Assembly (NCBI GenBank): GCA_003956705.1
Contig: QZCP01000014.1
Coordinates: forward strand, 112,297 to 176,296
DNA length: 64,000 nt
DNA from: Brevipalpus yothersi
Taxonomy: Eukaryota > Arthropoda > Arachnida > Trombidiformes > Tenuipalpidae
Direction: 5' to 3'
The notes below the pieces were generated by a model. It was not told the origin of the DNA, did no database searches, and saw only the letters and a program-made list of their open reading frames with translations. This document shows, piece by piece, positions 52,270 to 63,917 of this stretch (within the stretch, counting starts at the first letter, position 1; the number at the start of each line of letters is the position of its first letter). The position numbers and the translations under genes are program-made.

Positions 52270-52638
52270 ATGAGATCCTTCACCTTGATTTTAGTATTAA
52301 CTCTCATCCTTGGTTTGATTGTGGTAAACATTCAACAAACAGCGTGTGACCATTGGGGCCATCATGATCATCATGATCACTGGGGAAAAAAAGTGAGTTT
52401 GTTGGAGGAGACAATAGAATAAGTTTGATAAAATTGTATTCGTTTCATTTTCGAACAGAAAAAGAAGAAGAAGGAACATATCATCATCGTCGAACATCAT
52501 CATCACCACGAAGTCCGTAAGTATCTCTTGTTTCAATTCATGTGCTTCTCTTTTATCGTGAAAATTAATGGAAACTTTCATCCATCCTTATAAGATAAAG
52601 AACATCACTGGCCTCATCACGGATGGCATCATAAGTAA
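52270..52638 (+). CDS. Short secreted histidine- and lysine-rich peptide
   Basis: Three exons with agreeing phases: 52270-52392, 52459-52516 and 52595-52638; 74 residues. A strong signal peptide (RSFTLILVLTLILGLIVV) is followed by a mature peptide with His/Asp/Trp clusters (HWGHHDHHDHWG), a run of lysines across the first splice junction, an isoleucine patch (EHIIIVEHHHHHE) and a His/Trp tail (HHWPHHGWHHK). Such peptides can bind Cu/Zn or be antimicrobial, but I recognise no family and claim no function. It has its own TATA/initiator promoter upstream and AATAAA at 52765. Only one cysteine remains after the leader, so no disulfide fold is expected. Confidence 0.75.
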
Positions 52639-53160
52639 CAATGGCATGATTAGTTTTTAGATATCAGTTCCATACAAGAAGTCAAATGTTCACTTCATGA
52701 TTATCCACCGACGAGAACTGATTTCGCTGCATCCATGGTGTTGTACTTATCGTTGATGAGTTCCAATAAAGCCTTGAGAAGCTTATAAAGCGTCTCAAGA
52801 TCTTTCTAGTCTGATGTTTTCCATAAATTTTCTTACATATTTTCTCTTCATAGAGGAGGAATTAGAATTTTGGAGGTATTTCCTCCTATATGAGAGATGG
52901 TTTGAAAAGACTCTGAAGTCAGTGATCAGCATGTTTACTTCTTGTGCAATAAGATAATATTTATCTTCAACTAAAACTTAGCATTTCATAAAGATTCCTA
53001 ATCACAAAGAAAAATATTTTAAGATAAGCAGCATCTTAGCTCTAAGAGTAAGTAATATATAATAAACAGTACAAAATAGCGATCAAGAAAAAGTAGAGAA
53101 ATAGATGATGAATAAGAAAGCCCAATGTATATGTATTCGGTGAGTACTTGTTTCAAGTGG
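52639..53160. other. Convergent intergenic region
   Basis: 3' ends of the histidine-rich gene (+) and the CCDC28 gene (-). Apart from the + strand AATAAA, nothing is recognised. Confidence 0.5.
52765..52770 (+). terminator. Polyadenylation signal of the histidine-rich gene
   Basis: AATAAA 127 bases after the stop codon. Confidence 0.5.
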
Positions 53161-56100
53161 TTATAATGAAGATATGGTAGCAGATGCTCCTCCGGGCGAT
53201 CGTGATTGAAGTTGCTCTCTAGATTGGGAAAAAAAGAAGGGGAATGAGTAAAATTGTGCCCAACAGGTTCTTAATATGAGAAAAGGTTTTCTAAGATATG
53301 CAGAGATGCCGGTTAATATGCTGTACAGAAAAAAGATAGACAACCAGTCTTGGGTTAACAGACCAAGGAACACACTTAGTAAGATCAGACAGCCCTATCA
53401 AGTTTGAGTAAGGACAGAGCCTTGAAGTAACATGTCCATGAAAATTTTAGCCAAAACAATAGCAAAGGATAAAAATCGTAATGGATGGATAAATTCAATC
53501 GAAAATTGAACCCAGTACAGCTATGCAATTATCAACAATTTAACAATATATTGCAAAATGTGCAGAGATAATCTTCTACTAAATCATGTGAATTTCTGAT
53601 ATAATCGAAAGAACAGGTATCGATTAGATCATGTTGATAACAAACAACATTTCGCCAATTTTGAGAGCACACACAGCAAAGTTCAGTTAACAATTTGTTA
53701 AGTAATGCATCAACCGGAACTGTGTAAGCTTGACGAGTGTGAATTTGTTTGGAAGGTTTCAGGATACTCACATTGAGAAGCTTAATTGTTGAAGCTAGAG
53801 TGTAAAAAATGGAAATAAGAGAAAAAAAATTAGAATGACTCATAAGCTAGAGAGTGAATTTGCATTTTACCCGATCAATAAGCTTGGACATATTTTCTTT
53901 GGCAACTCGACGAGCATCTTCAGTGTCTTCGTGCATTTGTTGAAGGTCGAAGTGAAGTTTGGCAAGTCTTTCTTGCTGCTCTCGAACACTTTCCATCTTT
54001 TCAAAAGTTATATCTTTCCCTGTGGGAATGAATTCATGGAAAAATGATTATTGTATGGGAGTATAGTGAGATAAGTTATCAGCACGTGCTTTAGTCAAGT
54101 TTGTGATCACGTCAAAGATTGTGGGGTCCGGTTCATTATCCATCATGAAATCATCCATCAAAAGGATGGAATATACACGGTAAAACGGAAGCAATATTCG
54201 TGATTCAGTAATAATTTGAAATAAGAAAAACTTCCTCAAAGACTGAACAATTGTTATCGTACATACAGACCTACAAAAGAACGCAATGATAAAATTTTTT
54301 GCAGGAAAAATGGGAAAAAGGATGAAAAGCATGCAAGCAAAGTGTAAAATTGACTTTAAAAAGAACAAATTATCAGATTAATCGAATAAGAAGATGAATC
54401 ATGATGAAACTATGTCATCATTCAATTCAATTAGTATTGCGTTTAAGAAGGCATAATTGAGAGAGTTAAATTTGTAATCAAAGTTAGTAGTGGCAAGTGT
54501 GAGCTTAATTTGGTTGGCCACGAGAGAGAGAGTATTACTGATTAGGGTTCGCGGTTTTTAGAAAATATTCGAGAATCTTTTCACGTGACGGTGCGTATGT
54601 GTGCCAAACACTTGATGAATAAGTAAGTAGACTGAAAATTTTCATGCAAAAGGTAAGCGTTTAAAGCGTGTTCTTTTTTTCTCATCTGTTCATGTTCTAA
54701 CAGTATTTTGTTGTGTGTGTATGATTAACATACACACAATAAAAACGGCCAAAGGCCTTCCGATGAGAGTACACACAGCATATTTTGGCTGAATGATCAA
54801 AGGAAACAGAAAAGAAACAGCAGCAACATAAATACACTTGAACAGCATTCATAAAGTGTTGGTGGAAGTTAATGCCAAGTTGCCAACACTTGCGTGACTC
54901 ATGCATGCTAGCAAGCTGATGGAATAAATGAAAAGCTAAGTTGAGCGAACTGAACTCGTTCTGATCTTTTACATCATTTTTCGGGGTTCACAAAAACGGT
55001 TTTTCAAAACTACCGGGCTTCACAAGAGTGTAAGAAGAAGATGACAGTAAGATGAAAAGATTCTCACTATATGAATGTGTATGTGTGTGTGTATACAGTC
55101 AATCGATTGGAAAGGTCAATAAGCTTATTTCATAGTCTGAAGGAAAAAATGTTCTGATGCATTAAATACGAAGAAAGAGAAGGAAGAGCAGAAAAGAAAA
55201 AAAAACTGGCGGATGAATGATAGGTACGATATGTGTGTACAGGTTTAGGGACAAAGATATAAATATAAACATTTGTTCACATACACCATACACATAATAA
55301 TTTTTTTTACAGCCACATGATGGATAGAGGGTGGATATAAAAGAAGTCATGGTGATGAGTAGGTTTGTCAAATGATCATCGTCGTAAAGCCTTGCAGAAA
55401 ATTTTTTTTTATCCGAACGAAAAGACAATGTTTGACCCTCAAAAATGAATGGATGCTAGAATTTTTAAGAGTTGATGGTTCGGAAATAAAAATGATCCAA
55501 GTCAAGTGTGTACATACCGAATGCTTGTAATCTACCAGAATGAAAATCATCCAATAATCGAAGTAATCCTTGTTCCATTGATCTTACATCTGCAACGTCC
55601 GCTATTAAGGATGAATGAGTTGGATTAGATGGTTGAGAGGAAGGCTTGCCAGTTAACCGTAAATTGGAATTATTTGCCAAAAGATTTCGATAACTTAAAG
55701 CTCCTGGTTGATTGATGATTGTGGATGATGGTGCAAATAGTTGATTCGCAAAAAGTGCATACACGAACACGAATACATGAATTTAAAATGAAAAACATGC
55801 GAATATGTGTTGAAGATGCATACCGTGGCGATAATAACAACAAACGTGTGATAATTTGAGAACAGAGGAGAAAAAAAGAAAAGAAAATAAAATAAAACAA
55901 TATTAATCAACTGAAAAAGGAAACAATCAAAATTGAATAGAGACCTTATTCAAAACAGGGAAAACAGTGCCACAGAAAGTGATGAAATAATATATAGAAT
56001 TTGAAACTCAACTCAACTCAACTCAACTTGAATGTTCAAGGAGAGAGAGAGACAAACAGTTTCATCATAAATTCAGAGCATAACAATGATGATACACATA

Positions 56101-56321
56101 TCATGTGCATATATATCATATCATATCGTATCATGAATCAAATATGATGATGGTCAAAACAGTGGCGTCCACTATTCACTGATGATTCTCTCTGTTATAA
56201 ACTTACCTTTAGATCGTTTCCTGGTTGAATTTTGACCAGAATTCTCTTTATTACCATGAATTTTGTTTCCATTTGTTCCTTCACTCTTGCTATTATTGGT
56301 GGTAGCACGCTCATCAACCAT
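53161..56321 (-). CDS. CCDC28: Coiled-coil domain-containing protein 28 homologue
   Basis: Exons on the - strand: 56321-56207, 55703-55518, 54019-53871 and a tentative last exon 53214-53161. Exon 1 gives a polar Asn/Lys-rich start (MVDERATTNNSKSEG). Exon 2 holds the family signature SLIADVADVRSMEQG followed by LLRLLDDFHSGRLQAFG. Exon 3 gives GKDITFEKMESVREQQERLA then KLHFDLQQMHEDTED, a heptad coil. CCDC28A/B are small coiled-coil proteins; CCDC28B modifies Bardet-Biedl syndrome and has been tied to mTORC2 and cilium length. The C-terminus is uncertain. Splicing at CGG|GTAAAA to 53214 gives QLQSRSPGGASATISSL then TAA. Reading through exon 3 gives VKCKFTL then a stop at 53847. Exons 1-3 are well supported. 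Confidence 0.87.
54020..55517 (-). other. CCDC28 intron
   Basis: 1.5 kb between the LQAFG exon and the KDITFEKM exon. Has TG/CA-rich pieces near 54.7 and 55.08 kb; no further exon seen. Confidence 0.7.
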
Positions 56322-59300
56322 GGTGAATGAATTGAAAATAATAGAAAAATAATAATATGCACAACACACCACAACTATACTACTAGATTCTGATTGTAAA
56401 CAACAAGTTATTTGGAAAAACCGGAGGCAATTGGACTCAAGTAAATCTCACAAAAATTGAGGTTAATAGTCAAACTAGGTTCACCCAAAGATAAACCAGA
56501 TAGTCTTGTTCCGAACAGGCCACAGCAATGAATTAAAATAAATCAAACAGATCAAGTATAAAAAAACTCAAGTTAAAGTTGTAATGTTGTTGTAGTAAAC
56601 CTTAAGCATCAAAATCTCTTGAATGACTGAATGAATGTTTTTCTTTCTCTCTCTCTCTCAGCTCACTCAGCCTCTCTCTCTCTCTCTCTCTCTTTCTCTC
56701 TTTCTCCTTCTCTGGTTGCATGACTAATCTGTGATAAAACTTGATAAGAAAAAAACTGTGATTAAAATCGATTAATCTCTAGGATGCAAATTGTAATCAT
56801 CAACAGTCATCACAAGATTTGACATCAGCTTTAAGATCGAGAGACGATCAATCGAATGTTGTCGTAATTGTGAGCAGTTAAGAAAGTCCACTATTTTTCA
56901 TTCTTGAACGATCATGAATGACTCATTGAAATTAACTATCAAATGAATTTCGTCGAGAAGGTTAATGATTGAGTTGACTGGTTTAATGAGTTAAGATCAG
57001 AATGATTATTTTTTTCATTCAATCTCATGTGGGCAGATAATTGAAGATCCTGTTTATCAATTGATACTTATCGTAGTCTGAGTTGAGTACAGTGGTGATG
57101 AAAGCCGTGAAGAAGTCAATGTCGTCGAAAAATTACAAAATCATAATGATAATTGAATGTCTGATGGAAAAAAGTTTATATTAAATGCAGCAATCAGCAG
57201 ATTATATGTGGTCAACCAGGACTATTATATATCGAAATATATTTTTCACATCAACTTAGCAAAATTTTTCGTGGCGAAAATTTTATGCCAGCTCAAAGTT
57301 TTCATTTAACGATAACAAAAGTTTTAGAAATGGTGGAATAATTATCTATTCTGAAAATATGTTCATTGCCAATTTATAATCTGATTGTTTCAATTGAATG
57401 CGACTACCCTGTTTGGTATCATTCTCATGATTTGACATCACATTCTTTCCCCTCCCCTAGAATATTATCTCGCTCCAAAACTTGATGTCATCAGCATGTC
57501 TGGAGAGAAAGTTTTATCTATCTATCGGAAATCTCTCTGTGCTGAACAAACATAGATAATCGAAGAAATTTTCATTATTTACTACTTCAATAATAAACAT
57601 TATTTTCGTCAAGACGAGCGATAAAATGAAGAGAATTTCCACTCTTGCTCACGATGGAACTGTGAAGTGAAATTATGATATGATAACGCATTGCTCCTTA
57701 TGATTTTCTTCTCTGCAATCAATAGTTGAGTGTTCAAGAATTACTCTTGAAATAAATGATAAATAGCATACGATTGACGTTACTTGCATATCCTTGCTGT
57801 CAAGAAGAGTAATTAATTGAGTACTTTACTCCGGAAGCAGATTTCCTATTCACAGTGAATGATCTTGACGATTAATAATTATCTTAATTTTCCCTCGAAT
57901 TGTTTTTACACTGAATTCGGATCATCTCTACCTGAGACGCTCAAATAGACAATGTATAATCTTATAATTTTGAGCGATGTGCTTGACTAACCAAGTTGAA
58001 TCAATTCGAGTAACCTTTTGAATCATCATGACTAAGCTTTGAGTCACATTCTTTGAATCTGATCCAATTTAATTCAATTTGGTGCAATCTGTGTTTATCT
58101 TGACCATGTTTTAACCAATTTTTCAATAATTTTTGGGGCTGAATTAGGACACCCCAATAGAATCAATGATCTCCGTGCCTCCTATGAGAAAGAGTAGCTG
58201 AAATCCATCTTGAGATGGAACAGCTCAGATTGAATAGGACCAATTAGTTACTCTATCACAGCCTCTCGGATCTGTTTCCAGTGATTCATCAATTCATGAT
58301 AATTCTCAAAGTTCTGAACGTATTAACTCATTTCTCTAAGAATTTCTAATCCTCTTTGATTTTCAAAGAGATTGTTACATTTTTCCATTGCAATTTTTTC
58401 GAGGATCATTGTCAGGAATACTTGATATCGGAAAAATGAATAAATTCAAAGAATTCGAGAAAAAGTGAGAAAAATCTTGTTGAAAATGAATGATGATATT
58501 TGCACTTTTATTGAGTAGGAATTGTTGGTTATCCTAATCGCTTAAATTGAATTAAATAGAAAAGAGAGTTTTGTTTCTCTTTGAAAAATGTGAAAGAGAG
58601 ATGAGAAAAAGGTGGTTTGAAAATGGAGGTATCAGTTGAAGGAGAGTTACGTTCAACGTTGAACTATCTTCTTTCAGGAAAAAGCACAGGAGACTAGCTT
58701 TATCAGGAAGTTTATCATGTCATTTGTTTACAGGGAAGAGAGAGAGAGAGAGAAAGAGTTTTAGAACACTGGTCGTACCAAACGCACGTGGTGCGAAGGG
58801 AGAAATAAGAACTTTGCTTTTGCACACTTTTCCCATTCATAAAGGTTAGAAATTGTTTTAAGAAAGAGTTTAGGGACCAGTCACAGGAAGCGACCAAGCT
58901 GAGAGCTCAAACGATCAAGTTTGATCAGCTATGTGTGATTCATCTTGACCCCTTCGATTGGTTTTCCAGTAAACAGTTAGATTAATTTTAAAGTGTTGTG
59001 CTTTTTTCTCTCGTCCCTTGGTATGGTAGAGGAGATGAAAAATCGAGATCACAGGGCAAATAGTTTCATTCCACAGATTTTTTTTCGTCCAACGAAATAC
59101 ATAAACGGTAAAAGAGAGAGAAAGGGGTGGAGAAAGGGGGTGAAGAGGAAAGAATGCAATAAGATTCCAATCGAATCTTTGCCAGATAAGATACAAATTT
59201 TTCTGATTAGAGTTTGACTAGATTGAATGATCAGCATTGGAAAAAGAGAAAGTGTCAAACAGATGAAAGAAGCAGGTTCAACTTTACACCCGAAAATGGA

Positions 59301-59798
59301 TTAAAGAACGAAACAATAGAAAGAAAGAGGGAGAGAGAGAGAGACGAAAGGGAATTATCCTTTTTGGTCACAAAATTAGGGGAGAATAAATCGATCATAG
59401 ATCGTGTTTAGTGAGAACATCAAATCTGTTCATGAAATTAGAACGAGATTAAGAGAAGCAGCCCAAAAAGACATTCCTAGCATATTGCGAGAAAAACAAA
59501 AGGATAAGATCCCATTCGTCATGCATCAGTCTGTGGGTAATGGATAACTTTACCCACCCGAATGATGATACAGAATCAAAGAGGAGATTCAACTTAAATA
59601 CAGATAGATAGAAAAATATGAGAAAGATGGAAAGACCAGAGAGTTGAGAGAGGGAAAGAGAGAGAGAGAAAGAGAGAAAAGCCAAAACTCGATGGAGAGC
59701 AGGAAAAGATTCCATATTGAATATGAGATAAAGAGAGATGCAAGCAAGCTCATCAGTCCATAGAGAGAGCGAGAAAGAGAGAGATCCGTTGAACGAAA
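56322..59798. other. Intergenic region, 3.5 kb
   Basis: Upstream of CCDC28 and downstream of the CXXC gene, both on the - strand. It holds a CT-rich tract at 56643-56703 and scattered small GA runs. A - strand AATAAA (TTTATT at 58507-58512) lies 1.3 kb beyond the CXXC stop, too far to assign firmly. No gene recognised. Confidence 0.5.
56643..56703. repeat. CT-rich interrupted microsatellite
   Basis: Short CT runs broken by CAGCTCACTCAGC and TTT, upstream of the CCDC28 start. Confidence 0.85.
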
Positions 59799-62044
59799 TC
59801 ACTTGAGAGCATTACGTAGACTGTTTTGTGCTTGCTCTATTTTCTGCTGCTCTTGTAAAAGACATTTTCGGAGGATACACTTTTTCTTGAGAGTGTTTGC
59901 TCCACCAAATTTCGGTTTATCCAAACAATAGTTGCACTTGCCACAATCCTCAACCAAACAACCAGCACACTTGCGGCATCCCCAATTCTTTTTACCACTA
60001 GAGCGAAGCAATGCTAGAACTGCTGTGTTCGATGATGATCGAGATCGACCATTGTTACTATTGTTTCCACTCGTTAATTGTTGACTGAGTATGCTGGTTC
60101 GATGTGCGGCAGCGGCTGCCGCTGCAGCTGATACCGCTTGTTGAGGATGCTTTATGAGAAGATGAGTTGAGGAACCTTGATTACTATTTAAATTATTTAA
60201 GGATCCAGTTGGAGAGCTATCACTATTACTATTAACTAATTGAACGCTATTGTTGGACATTGGTATACTAGTCCCACTGGTACCACATTCACCAGCTATA
60301 CCACCGCCATCGTTGTTGGCCGATTGTGGTGAACTCTCTTCATCAACTATATTTGCTGATGAGCCAGCTTGAGCTCGATTTAAGGAGGCTGATTTTCGAA
60401 CTGGGCGATGCATGTTGACTATTTTCATTCGTTTCTCATCTATACTGTAAGTTTCAATACAAGCTAATAGTAGGCAAGCTTTACACCGAGGCGTCGCATC
60501 TAGAGGACAGTTACCTAGAGAAAAAGAGAAAAGAGATGAGATGGTTCAGTATGTGAGTGTGTGAGAGAGAGAGAGAAAAAGAGAGAGATACAGAAACGGG
60601 CATCCGATCGATATTTATCGATGTTAAGGCTAACACTAAAGCGATGTATTTCTCTTGTAATAAAAGGACACAAGGAGACGCTCAGTGTGCTCGATGTTCA
60701 TGTCGTGTATCTGAGAGACGTGACAGGAACGACGAGAGCAGCTCGAGAAGAAATTGGATAGTGAAGAAGAACGAGTGTGTGTGGAAGAGAAAGAGAGAGA
60801 AGAATAAAATGGCTCCAATTTGGCGAATTGTCCGAAAAGGAATAATGGAATATTAGCAAGTAATCCATACTCACCTAGATTTGGGCAACAATATTTACGA
60901 GGTTTCAGTAGAAATCTACCGAAAAACTTGGCACATCCCATGCAAGTGAATTGGCCATATCGTCTTTGAACACTTGCATAAAATTTGGTTATATGGCAGA
61001 CAGCACAGGTGACGAAGCCACCTCTTGCATTACTTGTGTATGATGTCGATAAAGGACCGGCTAAAAGTAGAGAAAGAAAGAGAGAGAGAAAAAGGACCAA
61101 AATTAATCGAATTCTACATCATATAATTCACATATGAAACGGATTGGAAAGATTCCAAAAGAAACAATGACCTCATGAAGATAAGGTCAACAGGAAAGAA
61201 AAAATAATAATTCAACGAGCACATCGATTGACAACCAATGGACGCGACAACCGATACCGGTTGGAAACCCAACTACAGCCAAACCGTTACCATTAGAGAT
61301 GTTATTGGAAAAGTGTGGCGTGAAGGGCAGCTCGATTGAACACAAGCCGCGATGGTTGGCAATACTCATCACTATTATACTACATCAACTAAGGAACACA
61401 TATCAGACTATAACTATTCAAAGAGCCTATCATGAAAATGAATCGCCTTATCATGTGCTGGCTTCAAGAATGAAATGATGAAATAAGACTAGAAGGTTAA
61501 CAAGAGGTAGAGAAGTGGTAGTGGTAGTAGTTGTGAGTGTAAGGTAAAAAAGAAGATGAAAATGATCAACTGAGATGGGGAAAAAATGTGTGCATATGAA
61601 GCTAGTGTATTTACTTTTCTCATTTGCCATCGATGTGAAAGTGTTTGGCGTCGGCTGATGATATGATGGTGCCAAAGATCGACGATGCAATGATTTAGCC
61701 GGTGTTTCAGGTACCAAATCTTGTTCATACTCTTGGGTACCAGAGGCATCATGAAAATTATTTGGATCAGAGATGAGACCACGTTCGCTAAAATTAGCAT
61801 CATTACCATCCGAATCGTCTTCTTCGTCCAAAAAATCGATCGGCTCATGCTTTACACTGGTTGATGGCTGACTATCGCCTTCCATATGACGCACTTGATA
61901 ATGGCGTTGAGCATCACCAATAGAGTCTGATATGAAAGCACAAATCATACATCGATAAACCATTTCGGCAATAATGATACCATTTCCATCGCAAACCAAA
62001 GATCTACAAGATGAACCTTCGCGCTCGTCACTATTCATAATCAT
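59799..62044 (-). CDS. Zinc-finger protein: C2H2 finger, nuclear-receptor-like eight-cysteine module and CXXC domain
   Basis: Three - strand exons with agreeing phases: 62044-61615, 61060-60875 and 60514-59799; 443 residues from ATG 62044. Residues 30-53: YRCMICAFISD..HYQVRH, a C2H2 finger (C-x2-C-x12-H-x4-H). Then an acidic linker. Residues 162-224: C-x2-C-x17-C-x2-C-x15-C-x5-C-x7-C-x2-C-x4-C with CAKFFGRF where nuclear receptors have CKGFFRR. Then Ser/Asn-rich sequence with an eight-alanine run. Residues 385-423: a CXXC zinc finger with GCRKCAGC, CGKCNYC and DKPKFGG, all eight cysteines present. CXXC domains of the KFGG type bind unmethylated CpG (MBD1, DNMT1, KMT2, KDM2), so a nuclear chromatin or transcription role is likely. 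I do not recognise this combination by name. No ligand-binding, methyltransferase or MBD domain is visible. The N-terminus could extend upstream through an acceptor at 62092. Confidence 0.8.
60515..60874 (-). other. Intron inside the nuclear-receptor-like module
   Basis: Splits the module after CCPNL; the donor on the - strand is G|GTGAGT and the acceptor TTCTCTAG. GA-rich. Joins CCPNLG to NCPLDATPRC in frame. Confidence 0.8.
61061..61614 (-). other. Intron between the C2H2 and nuclear-receptor-like exons
   Basis: The donor A|GTAAAT and acceptor CTTTTAG keep the frame (NEK-T-GPLSTSY). Nothing else seen. Confidence 0.7.
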
Positions 62045-62935
62045 TTCCGATGCTTGTGAGCACTCCGTTGTTGTTGGCAGATTTATCAGAGACTGTGTTT
62101 TTTGGATGGAGATTCGTGATATTTTCGAAAGAAATGATTCAATCAGATGACTTGAAATCAAATTAAACTGATAAAGATGCTATCAGTTCGAAATAAGATG
62201 AACCCAAAACGTGTGAAAAATTATCAACTCAACAGTGAACCAGGGTCAACCAGAGGTCTTTATCTTTCGCTCTCTCTTTTCTTAATTGAAATCGTACTCG
62301 AAAGAGAGAGAGAGAGAAAGAGAAAGAGAGAAAAGATGTCCAAATAAAAGAGGTGATCAACAATAAACACCAATCGCTTGGTGCAATGAATTTTTACACA
62401 CTATCGACATGATGATGATGGTTCGTTTCCAGAGCACCATTGTCGCCATTGATGTATACCCAGAACACACATAATTTTTCAACATACACTTACACACAAG
62501 TTCCCCAAATAAAAATATCAACACAACAACAAACACATGTATAAGAGAGAGAGAGAGAGAGAAGTAATAGGAGAGATACGAATATGAATGATGATGTAAG
62601 AGAAAAAAAGAGCGAATCAAATGTTGCACCAAAGGGGTCGGCAAACACACCAACACACAAGGTCGAAAGCGGTATATGTGAATGGTGTCGATTGCTAGTG
62701 GAGCTGGAGAGACGAATGGATCAATAATGATCTCAACCCAATTCTACCAGATTCTACCAGATCATGGATAGAGAGAGAGAGAGATGCCCACCATGGAACT
62801 CACAGTTCATGGAGAAACAGTCAAAGCCAGGAAAAATTCGCCTTCGAAAGACGAGCCTTCTTGTAGTCTTCTTGCAGCCTCTTTGCCTCGACGCGATCAC
62901 TCCGTACGCTACTCTCGACTCCGATGAAGCTTCCT

Positions 62936-62988
62936 CTCTCTCTCTCTCTCTCTCTCTTCCTCTATCGCCGCGGGAGAAGAGAGAGAGG

Positions 62989-63033
<45 letters not shown>
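62936..63033. repeat. CT tract facing a GA tract (fold-back)
   Basis: CT repeat at 62936-62956, a GC-rich spacer with CGCCGCGGG, then GA repeats at 62977-63033. The arms are complementary and could form a hairpin. Confidence 0.85.
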
Positions 63034-63037
<4 letters not shown>

Positions 63038-63917
63038 GATTCTCTTTCTCTCTCCTTCGAATTAGGGCTCTTCGAGTTTCTCTGGTATACATCACCCAGA
63101 ATATATCCTTCAGAACTGAACTCTCTCTCTCTCTCTCTCTTTCTCTCTCTTTTTGACTCTCACGATATATTCTGGTTCTCCTACTCGCTTCGATCTATCT
63201 TCCTGGTTGTGTAGCTAGGCAGGAGAGAAAGAGAGAGAGAGAGAGTCCGTTATCTTCACGATTGCTCGCTCTCACAGTATCGAACCGTTAAGATCGACGG
63301 CCATTTTAGAGCATGGAAGAATTCATGTATATATACACCATGGAAATCATGATGGAGAGCAAAGTTGGCCAATTCGACTTATAGCCTAGAAGTAATCATC
63401 ATTCGGGTTCTAGTGGCAATGGAGGTGTGCGTTCTATCGTTACTCAGAGAATACCCTCATGAGAATAACCTTTCCACTCTCTTTCGATTGTGGCTTGTGC
63501 AATGATGAGGCTCGAGTCCACCAGCATTACATTGCATGATACACACACTTGTAATGACCCAAAAAAAATGCCGTACCTTGGACTTTCATGATGAAGCGTA
63601 TGCGCTGAACATTATATTGAGTATTGTCATGCAGAATCGCTCGGCTTACAGGGCGGTTCTGATAAATGTGAGTATGGACAAAGGCTTCGTCCATCGATGC
63701 CATGAATTCAGCTTACACACACACATACACACACGGCAAGGAAGAGAGGAAAAGAGAAAGAAAGAGAGAGAGAGAAGATTGAAGCAGAGAGAAAAGAGAG
63801 AGCAGCCATACTCGCCATGATCATGTCCACTTCGATCAATTACGCTCCGAGTGCTGCTCGCTCGATATCACCAGTTCGAGGCTGTAGAACAGTTCTGACA
63901 GACACATAGCAAGTGTG

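Noticed and set aside
56007..56028. Short ACTCA tandem repeat as a CRISPR-like or satellite array
   Set aside because: Only about four 5-base units without spacers; simple slippage repeat.
60636..61100. 154-codon - strand frame taken as a separate gene
   Set aside because: It is the middle exon (61060-60875) of the CXXC gene plus intron read-through on both sides.
62045..62161. Extension of the CXXC gene N-terminus to 62161
   Set aside because: The first codon there is TTG, not ATG. The nearest ATG is 62044, and a splice acceptor at 62092 may define the exon instead.
62793..62920. 42-codon frame after a Kozak-like CCACCATGG
   Set aside because: It ends quickly, has no recognisable features and lies in a probable promoter region.
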